Assembly: GCA_001917435.1 (NCBI GenBank) | Contig: MNEA01000132.1 | Span: 1 to 45,059 of the forward strand | Reading direction: 5' to 3' | DNA from: Acidobacteria bacterium 13_2_20CM_2_57_6 | GTDB taxonomy: Bacteria; Acidobacteriota; Terriglobia; Acidiferrales; UBA7541 | DNA length: 45,059 bases | In this document: in pieces, positions 39,701 through 45,059 of the stretch | Numbering within the stretch: the stretch's first letter is position 1 | Layout of the letters: each line of letters starts with the position of its first letter | The notes under the pieces: model-generated | Told to the model about the DNA's origin: nothing | Databases searched by the model: none | The model's input: the letters and a program-made list of their open reading frames with translations, nothing else | Translations under genes and position numbers: made by a program

Positions 39701-41233
39701 ATGGTCGATGTCGTCGACCACTCCAATGTTTTTCCGCAGCTTGAACAGGTACTTGATCGCTGAAACGAAGTCCGGCGCATCCAGCGTGCGGTTGTCGAGG
39801 GGCGTGTCCAGGCCCATCTTGATGTTGAACTTCAAGCGGCCAACGCGGCTGAAATCGTATTTGCGCGGATCAAAAAACATCCCGCGGAAAAGGTTCGTGG
39901 CCGTTTCCAGCGTCGGTGGATCGCCGGGGCGCAGCTTGCGGTAAATTTCAATGAGGGCTTCCTTCGAAGAACGGATGGCATCCTTGTCCAGCGTGCGCGA
40001 AAGCACCACGCCGATGTCATCGCGCTCAGGGAAGAAGACGTCGACTTCGGTGATTCCGCCCTCCGCGAACGCCTGCCACAGCTCGGCCGACAACGGTTTG
40101 TTGGCTTCGAGCAGCACTTCGCCGGTCTGGCGGTTGACGACGTCAGCGACGCTGTAAGCGCCCTCAAGATCAGCCAGTGCGGCGCGAATCTGAGAAATCT
40201 TTGCCTTAATCAGTTCCTTGAAGAGATTTTCTGTGATGCGCTTGTGAGCGCCGACGATCACTTCATCCGATTTCGGATTGCGGATTTCGTGGGCCAGCTT
40301 GCGGTCCACGATTCCCGGCGAGACGTTCCAGAAAAGGTCCTTGTCCCGCAACGAGATCCTCTCCACCTGATAGAACGTGCGCAGAATGTCTTCGTTGGAC
40401 TTCATGCCCAGCGCGCGCAAAAAGATCGAACCCAGGAACTTGCGCTTGCGGTCGATTCGGACATAAAGAATGTTCTTCGTGTCGTATTCGAATTCGACCC
40501 ACGACCCGCGGTACGGAATGATTTTCCCAAGGAAGTAGGTGCGGTTATTGGCGCTCTCGAAGAACACCCCCGGCGAGCGGTGCAACTGCGAAACGATGAC
40601 GCGCTCCGTACCGTTGATGATGAACGTGCCGTTCTCCGTCATCAGAGGAATGTCGCCGTAGAAAACTTCCTGTTCCTTGATGTCGCGGATGGTCTTGGCA
40701 CCGCTATCGGGATCTTTATCGTAAATGGTCAGACGGATAGTGACCTTGAGAGGCGCGGAATAGGTCATGCCGCGCTCCTGGCACTCGTTCACGTCATACT
40801 TCAACTGCATGGCCACCGGGTCGCCGCACTTGTTGCAGAAGGTCGGTGTGTTCTTGTTGAACGTGCCGCACTTGTGGCAGATGACGTCGCCGGTCTGATA
40901 TGGATTGGTGACTACGGACGCGCCGCAATTGCGGCAGGTCGCGCGAAGGTGGTGCAGGCCCTTCAGGTTGCCGCACTTGCACTCCCAGTTGCCGATCGAG
41001 TAGTCCACGAATTCCAGTTGCGACATCTCGCGGAAGTCCCGGATCGGAAACACGGACGTGAACACCGACTGAAGCCCGCCGTCATCGCGCTCGCTCGGCA
41101 GAAGGTCCATCTGCAGAAAGCGCTGATAGGACTTCATCTGGACTTCAATCAGGTTGGGAATCTGGATCGAGCCCTGGATTTTCGCGAAATCCAGACGCTG
41201 GCGTTCCCGGACGTGCTGATTGCTATTCGGCAT
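36800..41233 (-). CDS. rpoB: DNA-directed RNA polymerase subunit beta with zinc-ribbon insertion
   Basis: A 1477-residue subunit, longer than the 1342 of Escherichia coli. ATG at 41233 with GAGGA seven bases upstream. The N-terminal protrusion, lobe and rifampicin-region motifs are present ([48 protein letters not shown]), as is the C-terminal [18 protein letters not shown]. Between EFVDYSIGN and KYDVNECQ, where the Escherichia coli protein has only a few residues, about 60 residues are inserted (83-144). They contain eight cysteines in two ribbons: Cys85/87/100/103 and Cys119/122/133/136. Such an insertion appears to be a feature of Acidobacteriota, by memory of related sequences. The coding frame is intact throughout, so this is a working gene. 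Confidence 0.99.
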   Translation of the reverse strand: MPNSNQHVRERQRLDFAKIQGSIQIPNLIEVQMKSYQRFLQMDLLPSERDDGGLQSVFTSVFPIRDFREMSQLEFVDYSIGNWECKCGNLKGLHHLRATCRNCGASVVTNPYQTGDVICHKCGTFNKNTPTFCNKCGDPVAMQLKYDVNECQERGMTYSAPLKVTIRLTIYDKDPDSGAKTIRDIKEQEVFYGDIPLMTENGTFIINGTERVIVSQLHRSPGVFFESANNRTYFLGKIIPYRGSWVEFEYDTKNILYVRIDRKRKFLGSIFLRALGMKSNEDILRTFYQVERISLRDKDLFWNVSPGIVDRKLAHEIRNPKSDEVIVGAHKRITENLFKELIKAKISQIRAALADLEGAYSVADVVNRQTGEVLLEANKPLSAELWQAFAEGGITEVDVFFPERDDIGVVLSRTLDKDAIRSSKEALIEIYRKLRPGDPPTLETATNLFRGMFFDPRKYDFSRVGRLKFNIKMGLDTPLDNRTLDAPDFVSAIKYLFKLRKNIGVVDDIDHLGNRRVRAVGELLENQFRIGLVRMERAIKEKMSVYQEMSTAMPHDLVNAKPVMAAIREFFGSSQLSQFMDQTNPLSEITHKRRLSALGPGGLSRERAGFEVRDVHPTHYGRICPIETPEGPNIGLISSLSCFARINDYGFIESPYRKVKGGRIIDYVQIVNAGDSEFKAGEIVEKDKVEDLNEELKRRKVVYEPYCFYLSAWEEDKYVVAQANVSLDDRLKITTELVNCRQAGNFVLKSREEVDYVDVSPKQLVSVAASLIPFLENDDANRALMGSNMQRQAVPLIKGEAPLVGTGMERVTARDSGAVVLCKREGIVDQVDSERIIVRVESDHSGVLSREVGADIYQLIKFKRSNQNTCISQKPLVRVGDRVKKGQVLADGPCTERGELALGRNVLVAFVPWRGYNFEDAILVSEKLVKDDYYTSIHIEEYEIEARDTKLGPEEVTRDIPNISESFLRNLDESGVIRIGAVVKPGDILVGKVTPKGETTLTPEEKLLRAIFGEKAGDVRDASLYCPPGIEGTIVDVKIFTRKGGEKDERHKAIEATQVFKLEKNLADEIRILTDERLKRLTDLLGGKVLQADLHDEKTNKRLLTKGVELTREIIEKISTRNLKRLKLNEKDPLLIEKIEEVEEMTSRQIDVLRKITEERKDKLKKGDELPPGVIKLVKVYIAMKRKLSIGDKMAGRHGNKGVIARIVPQEDMPYMPDGTPVEIVLNPLGVPSRMNVGQILETHLGWAAKELGNSLKRLLSKEVKAEALRRWFREVFTDTAVWKTLAKLSDDELLEYAEGFREGIPFATPVFDGAREPEIRHLLEVAGLPHAGKINLFDGMSGDQFDQPVTVGYIYMLKLSHLVDDKIHARSIGPYSLITQQPLGGKAQFGGQRFGEMEVWALEAYGAAHILQELLTAKSDDVYGRAKIYEAIVKGEPGIEPGVPESFNVLVRELQSLCLDVELMKRQKPQTEKAAD

Positions 41234-41533
41234 GCTTGATCCTCTTTATCTGCGGCTCCGACCAGGTCGAAGCCGACATCCCTGTCGGGCAAAAAACGGA
41301 GAAACTAAAGAAAGGAAAATCAACGTTGTGCGAAACGACCTGCCCGGGATCGCCGCGCACACCGCTGCGGGGGGCCCAAAAAGGGTCCAGGATTTTGGAA
41401 TAAGTACCGGCCTCGAATTGCGTAAGCGAATTCCTTTGGCACGGTTCGCCCGCTCTTGCGCCGCGCCGCCGCTCAAAAAAAACCGTTCTGAGAAAACCTT
41501 CCTGCTGACGCCGGACAAACCGGCGTAGGCAAG
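41234..41533. other. 300-base rplL-rpoB leader with hairpins
   Basis: On the minus strand it begins with a 6-bp hairpin nine bases after rplL (41509-41525). An eight-T run (41475-41482) follows a weak stem, and a CCGACA/TGTCGG hairpin lies at 41273-41288, about 40 bases before the rpoB start. No gene is visible. The arrangement suits partial termination between the ribosomal protein and polymerase genes, as is known in other bacteria. Confidence 0.55.
41475..41525 (-). terminator. possible attenuator between rplL and rpoB
   Basis: A perfect CGCCGG/CCGGCG hairpin (41509-41525) is followed by a weak A/T-rich stem and then eight consecutive T residues on the minus strand (41475-41482). The T-run is not directly against the strong stem, so termination should be partial at best. 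Confidence 0.4.
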
Positions 41534-41917
41534 CTACTTGATCTCCACCTTGGCGCCGGCCTCTTCGAACTTCTTTTTGATCGCGGCCGCTTCGTCCTTG
41601 TTGACGCCTTCCTTGACGGTCTTCGGAGCGCCATCCACCAGGTCCTTGGCCTCTTTGAGGCCCAGGCTTGTGACTTCGCGCACCGCTTTAATGACGTTGA
41701 TCTTGTTACCGCCAACGTCCGTAAGCACGACGGAGAATTCCGTCTTCTCTTCCGCCGGTGCCGCGCCGCCCGCCGCCGCCCCGCCTCCGCCCGCCGCCAC
41801 CACCGTGGCTGCCGCCGCGGAGACGCCGAAGGCTTCTTCCATCTTCTTCACAAGGTCTGACGCTTCCAGAAGCGTCAGTCCCTTGATTTCTTCCAGGATC
41901 GTATCGACTTTCGACAT
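41534..41917 (-). CDS. rplL: 50S ribosomal protein L7/L12
   Basis: A 127-residue stalk protein starting at ATG 41917; the longer frame to 41938 overlaps the ribosome-binding region. The N-terminal dimerisation domain (about 1-35, [19 protein letters not shown]) is joined by an Ala/Gly-rich hinge to the C-terminal factor-binding domain, with [33 protein letters not shown] and a terminal GAKVEIK. Length and composition are typical. It lies 36 bases after rplJ. Confidence 0.98.
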   Translation of the reverse strand: MSKVDTILEEIKGLTLLEASDLVKKMEEAFGVSAAAATVVAAGGGGAAAGGAAPAEEKTEFSVVLTDVGGNKINVIKAVREVTSLGLKEAKDLVDGAPKTVKEGVNKDEAAAIKKKFEEAGAKVEIK

Positions 41918-41953
41918 GACTCTTTCTTCTCCTCTCAATTCTATAAATTGAAC

Positions 41954-42520
41954 TTACTGGCCCGCTTCGGGAGCCGGTGCTGCGCTGCCTCCGCCGGACC
42001 CAAACTTGTTTGCCTTGATAGCTTCGCTGACAGTCACCGCCACGTTGCGCGGCAGCGCGTTCAGGGCCACGGCGATGCGCTGCGCCGGGGCGTTCAGCAG
42101 GAACATGATCTTGCTGATCAGCTCGTCCTTTGACGGAAGACTCGCCAGCTGCTGGATCTCCGCGATGGAAATGACGCGGCCTTCGACCACTCCGGACTTG
42201 AACTGAAACGCCGGAACGTCCTTGGCAACCTTGGTAAGCGCCTTGGCCAGCGCGACTGGGTCGGCTGCGGTGTAGGCGATCGAATTCGTTCCGCTTAAGT
42301 TCTTGAGCAGGTTCTCGGCGGGCGTTCCCGCGCCGGCTCGCTCCGCAAGCGTGTTCTTTACAACCTTGTACTTTCCGCCCGCGGCCTGCACGGCACGGCG
42401 GAGTTTGGTGTCGTCCTCGACAGTGATGCCTTGAAACGTCGAGAGAATGACCGTCGATACTCTGGCAAGCTCGGTTTTGAGCTTGTCCAGATCCTGCTGC
42501 TTTTCATTTCGATTCTTCAT
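41954..42520 (-). CDS. rplJ: 50S ribosomal protein L10
   Basis: A 188-residue base of the ribosomal stalk. The ATG at 42520 has GGAG eight bases upstream; an earlier start at 42550 would overlap rplA. The N-terminal rRNA-binding domain includes YKVVKNTLAERA, and the C-terminal helix holds L7/L12 dimers; the tail is Gly/Ala/Pro-rich. It lies 29 bases after rplA, so the leader is too short for the long L10 autoregulatory structure seen in Escherichia coli. Confidence 0.97.
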   Translation of the reverse strand: MKNRNEKQQDLDKLKTELARVSTVILSTFQGITVEDDTKLRRAVQAAGGKYKVVKNTLAERAGAGTPAENLLKNLSGTNSIAYTAADPVALAKALTKVAKDVPAFQFKSGVVEGRVISIAEIQQLASLPSKDELISKIMFLLNAPAQRIAVALNALPRNVAVTVSEAIKANKFGSGGGSAAPAPEAGQ

Positions 42521-42549
42521 AATTTCGCTCCGGTGGCTCCTCCCCTTCA

Positions 42550-43257
42550 CTACGCGGCGGCGGCCATCGCTTCCACTTCGGCCAGGTCGATGGTGATGCC
42601 CGGACCCATGGTCGAGGTCAGTGTGATTTTCTTCACGTATTTGCCCTTTGCCGCTGCGGGCTTGGCCTTCACCACCGCCTCGATGACTGCATGGGCGTTC
42701 TCGGCCAGCTTCGCGCCGTCAAATTGAATCTTGCCAATCGGGCAATGAACAATGCCTGCCTTGTCGACACGAAATTCCACTTTTCCAGCCTTCACTTCCT
42801 TGATCGCCTTGGCGACTTCGAAAGTCACTGTGCCGGTCTTGGGGTTAGGCATCAGGCCGCGCGGGCCGAGCACTTTGCCCAACTTACCGGCGGAGCGCAT
42901 CATGTCCGGAGTGGCGATCACCGCATCGTAATCTGTCCACCCTTCCATGATTTTCTGAACGATTTCGTCACCGCCAACGAAATCCGCCCCCGCTTCTTGC
43001 GCTTCGCGAACTTTCTCGCCGCCCGCAATCACCAGCACGCGTACTGTCTTGCCGAGTCCATTCGGCAAACCCACGGTGCCGCGGACGACCTGGTCGGAAT
43101 GCTTGGGGTCCACGCCCAGATTAATCGCCAGCTCGACGGTTTCGTTGAACTTCGTATGATGCGCCTTCTTCAGCACCTCGGCCGCTTCGCCGAGCTTGTA
43201 CGGGCGTGCCTCCACGAGCTTACGCGCCTTCTCCACATTCTTTCCCGACTTCTTCAT
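42550..43257 (-). CDS. rplA: 50S ribosomal protein L1
   Basis: A 235-residue protein of the L1 stalk, in the usual size range. Conserved segments are seen: [20 protein letters not shown], then [24 protein letters not shown] and the terminal [12 protein letters not shown]. In its family L1 binds 23S rRNA at the E-site and, by autogenous control, the L11-L1 mRNA. It follows rplK by 36 bases. Confidence 0.98.
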   Translation of the reverse strand: MKKSGKNVEKARKLVEARPYKLGEAAEVLKKAHHTKFNETVELAINLGVDPKHSDQVVRGTVGLPNGLGKTVRVLVIAGGEKVREAQEAGADFVGGDEIVQKIMEGWTDYDAVIATPDMMRSAGKLGKVLGPRGLMPNPKTGTVTFEVAKAIKEVKAGKVEFRVDKAGIVHCPIGKIQFDGAKLAENAHAVIEAVVKAKPAAAKGKYVKKITLTSTMGPGITIDLAEVEAMAAAA

Positions 43258-43293
43258 CGCTTCTACCTCTGCGACCTCGTAGCGCCTGAACTT

Positions 43294-43725
43294 CTAGGCT
43301 TCCACGACTTCCAGGCCCATGTTGCGCGCCGTACCCATCACAGTGCGCATCGCGGACTCCAGATTGGTGGTGTTGAGGTCCACAAGCTTGATCTTCGCAA
43401 TCTCTTCCACTTGCTTCTTCGTGACCTTCCCGACTTTGTTGCGGTTAGGCTCCGCGGAACCCTTTGCAATGTTCGCGGCGCGCTTCAGCAGCACCGATGC
43501 CGGCGGTGTTTTCAGGATGAAGGGAAACGTTCGGTCGGTATAGACCGTCACGAGCACAGGGAAAATCATTCCGTCAGGCTCTTTGGCCGTCTTGGCGTTG
43601 AATTGCTTGCAAAAATCCATGATGTTCAAGCCATGCGGGCCAAGCGCGGTGCCTACTGGCGGCGCTGGAGTGGCTTTGCCTGCCGGCAACTGCAGCTTGA
43701 TGGTTGTCTGAATCTTCTTTGCCAT
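43294..43725 (-). CDS. rplK: 50S ribosomal protein L11
   Basis: A 143-residue protein of the GTPase-associated centre. The N-terminal motif [20 protein letters not shown] and the C-terminal [15 protein letters not shown] are diagnostic. The prolines that contact 23S rRNA helices 43/44 are retained. It lies between nusG and rplA in the standard order, with an ATG start at 43725. Confidence 0.98.
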   Translation of the reverse strand: MAKKIQTTIKLQLPAGKATPAPPVGTALGPHGLNIMDFCKQFNAKTAKEPDGMIFPVLVTVYTDRTFPFILKTPPASVLLKRAANIAKGSAEPNRNKVGKVTKKQVEEIAKIKLVDLNTTNLESAMRTVMGTARNMGLEVVEA

Positions 43726-43764
43726 GTTCTTGCCTCAATCTATCGTGTTCGCGCGACGCGCGGT

Positions 43765-44298
43765 CTATCCCAGTTTTTCGACGCTTGCGAAATCAAGCTC
43801 CACGGGCGTCGAACGCCCAAAAATCGTCACCGAAACCTTCAACCGGCTGTGATCGTTGTCGATCTCCTCGACGTTGCCATTAAAATTCGCAAACGGCCCA
43901 TCCACAATGCGCACCTGCTCGTTGCGTTCGAAAACCACCTTTGGCTTGGGCCGGTCCTGCGGCGTGTGTACGCGATTGATAATTCCGTCCACTTCCGCCT
44001 CGGTCAGCGGCGAAGGCGACGTGGCCGAGCCCACGAAACCCGTCACGCGCGGCGTCGACCGCACGATGTGCCAGGTGTTTTCGTCCAGGTCCATCTCCAC
44101 CAGCACGTAGCCGGGATAGGACATGCGATTCGAAACGACCTTCTTCCCGCTGCGCACTTCGACCACTTCCTCCATGGGGATCAGCACGCGGCCGATCTTG
44201 TCCTGCAGGCTGAACGCGGCCACGCGGCTCTCCAGACTTTCCTTGACTTTCTTCTCAAAGCCTGAGTACGTATGGATGATGTACCACTGCATACCCAT
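43765..44298 (-). CDS. nusG: transcription termination/antitermination factor NusG
   Basis: A 177-residue factor. The start is the ATG at 44298, with GAGGGG eleven bases upstream; an ATG two codons later is an alternative. The NGN domain (about 1-115) contains MQWYIIHTYSGFEKKVKESL, VSNRMSYPGYVLVEMDLDEN and VRSTPRVTGFVG. The C-terminal KOW domain includes EQVRIVDGPFANFNGNVEEI. NusG binds RNA polymerase and links it to Rho or the ribosome. It starts 16 bases after secE. Confidence 0.97.
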   Translation of the reverse strand: MGMQWYIIHTYSGFEKKVKESLESRVAAFSLQDKIGRVLIPMEEVVEVRSGKKVVSNRMSYPGYVLVEMDLDENTWHIVRSTPRVTGFVGSATSPSPLTEAEVDGIINRVHTPQDRPKPKVVFERNEQVRIVDGPFANFNGNVEEIDNDHSRLKVSVTIFGRSTPVELDFASVEKLG

Positions 44299-44314
44299 CA
44301 ATTTGCAGTCCCCT

Positions 44315-44593
44315 CTAAACGCCAAACCTCTTGAAAACGTAGGCCACGCCGAGCTGCACCAGCTTGTCCACCACGGCCAGAAACGCGCCGAAGAATGCCA
44401 CCGTTGCGATCACAACCCAGGTCGTCGAAACCACGTCTTCACGGCTCGGCCAGGTAACCTGTTTCATCTCTACGCGAACGTCATGTAAAAATTCACGCGT
44501 GTTGGCTACGGTTCCGGTAACCTTCTTCGTCAGCTCAGAGCCTGGTCCGCCCTGAGATTCATCGCTGCTCATTTTCACCGCCCGCGTGGCCAT
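44315..44593 (-). CDS. secE: preprotein translocase subunit SecE
   Basis: A 92-residue single-span subunit of the Sec translocon. An N-terminal polar part of about 35 residues is followed by the amphipathic EFLHDVRVEMKQVTWPSREDV, the most conserved part of SecE, and one membrane helix at about residues 56-80. The start is the ATG at 44593 with GAGG close upstream. The gene lies between tRNA-Trp and nusG, as is standard. Confidence 0.95.
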   Translation of the reverse strand: MATRAVKMSSDESQGGPGSELTKKVTGTVANTREFLHDVRVEMKQVTWPSREDVVSTTWVVIATVAFFGAFLAVVDKLVQLGVAYVFKRFGV

Positions 44594-44635
44594 AAATCCT
44601 CATTCCAATGCGCTCACTTGGCGCTTCTCAAACTC

Positions 44636-44710
44636 TGGCAGGGGAGGAGGGATTCGAACCCCCATACCCGGTTTTGGAGACCGGAGTCCTAACCGTTGGA
44701 CGACTCCCCT
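44636..44710 (-). tRNA. tRNA-Trp (anticodon CCA)
   Basis: A 75-base cloverleaf on the minus strand. The acceptor arms AGGGGAG/CTCCCCT pair fully. The anticodon stem CCGGT/ACCGG closes the loop CTCCAAA, giving anticodon CCA. The T arm has GGTTCGAATCC. The discriminator base is G, and the terminal CCA is encoded. Confidence 0.97.
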
Positions 44711-44743
44711 GAATTCAATTCCGGCCTGTTCCCTCGCCCCTAC

Positions 44744-44767
44744 AAAAAAAACGTTCCCCGCGAAACG
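44744..44767 (-). terminator. intrinsic terminator or attenuator between rpmG and tRNA-Trp
   Basis: On the minus strand CGTTTC and GGAACG form a 6-bp stem (one wobble) with a 4-base GCGG loop, followed at once by eight T residues. It stands just after the rpmG stop and before the tRNA, so it could end tuf-rpmG transcription or let part of it read through. Confidence 0.75.
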
Positions 44768-44770
44768 AAC

Positions 44771-44920
44771 CTACTTCACTTCCTTGTGCGCCGTGTGCTT
44801 GCGGCAGGAATTACAGAACTTCTTCGTTTCCAGCCGCTCGGTGTGCTTCTTCTTATTTTTTGTCGTTGTATAGTTGCGGTTTTTGCAATCGCCGCACTGC
44901 AACGTAATGATCTCGCGCAT
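44771..44920 (-). CDS. rpmG: 50S ribosomal protein L33
   Basis: A 49-residue protein starting at ATG with AAAGGA seven bases upstream. The sequence [20 protein letters not shown] opens it, and the end is [15 protein letters not shown]. The Cys9-x2-Cys12 and Cys36-x2-Cys39 pairs make it the zinc-binding (C+) form of L33. It lies 26 bases downstream of the partial tuf gene. Confidence 0.96.
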   Translation of the reverse strand: MREIITLQCGDCKNRNYTTTKNKKKHTERLETKKFCNSCRKHTAHKEVK

Positions 44921-44946
44921 CGCTCAATCCTTTCGCGCTCTGCGCG

Positions 44947-45059
44947 CTATTCAATAATCTCCGTGACGGCCCCTGCGCCGACCGTATGCCCGCCTTCGCG
45001 AATCGCGAATCGCAAGCCCTTTTCCAGCGCGACCGGCGTGATCAGCGATACTTCGCAGC
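44947..45059 (-). CDS. tuf: elongation factor Tu, C-terminal part (partial)
   Basis: The last 36 codons of EF-Tu before a TAG stop, read as [20 protein letters not shown] followed by [15 protein letters not shown]. This is the end of domain 3. The gene continues beyond the right edge of the window. Its position before rpmG, tRNA-Trp and secE is the usual order. Confidence 0.95.
   Translation of the reverse strand, partial: CEVSLITPVALEKGLRFAIREGGHTVGAGAVTEIIE

Noticed and set aside
38081..39763. 560-codon open frame on the plus strand opposite rpoB
   Set aside because: It lies wholly inside a certain gene. The G/C-rich codon usage of rpoB leaves the opposite frame open, and the translation has no family features.
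42691..44265. 524-codon open frame opposite rplA, rplK and nusG
   Set aside because: It crosses three well-identified genes on the other strand, so it is a shadow.

Overview
The window looks like a chromosomal segment of a Gram-negative bacterium of the phylum Acidobacteriota, probably close to the Koribacter/Terriglobia lineages. The evidence is high G+C, outer-membrane biogenesis genes (bamA, skp-like, lolC/lolD), frequent GTG/TTG starts, a YVTN/NHL-type giant lipoprotein, several small proteins of a kind I associate with this phylum, and an RpoB with a cysteine-rich N-terminal insertion. The phylum call is inference from family knowledge; no 16S gene is present.

Left arm (1-16.4 kb, almost all minus strand). 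Reading in the direction of transcription: lysS, a LolC/E-type permease, a LolD-type ATPase, clpC, bamA, a 1470-residue beta-propeller lipoprotein, a skp/ompH-like chaperone, and a membrane protein with a degenerate GGDEF domain. It combines lipoprotein release, outer-membrane protein assembly and protein quality control. Good sigma-70 type promoters precede lysS and skp, and a clear terminator follows skp.

Middle (16.5-29.7 kb, mostly plus strand). An unknown helical protein is followed by a cluster of ECF sigma factor, zinc-motif anti-sigma factor, DUF4097-like exported protein, shikimate kinase and an exported protein of unknown function. Then come a minus-strand zinc-ribbon/XRE regulator with its own promoter and terminator, an HD-domain hydrolase, a divergent pair (membrane-anchored winged helix and a MarR regulator with an operator-like palindrome over its promoter), ispG-gatC-gatA, a frameshifted DinB-like remnant, a 72-residue probable DNA-binding protein with a strong terminator, and an exported protein of unknown function.

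Right arm (29.7-45.06 kb, minus strand). A response regulator overlaps a triple-PAS histidine kinase whose ATPase domain stops just after the F box. Beyond it lies the classical transcription/translation block, in transcription order tuf (partial), rpmG, tRNA-Trp, secE, nusG, rplK, rplA, rplJ, rplL, rpoB, rpoC. Termination/attenuation-like hairpins lie between rpmG and tRNA-Trp, after rplL, before the rpoC ribosome-binding site, and after rpoC.

No CRISPR array, insertion sequence, prophage or obvious defence island was seen. The most notable items are the double zinc-ribbon insertion in RpoB, the truncated kinase/response-regulator junction, the MarR operator, and the giant lipoprotein between bamA and skp.
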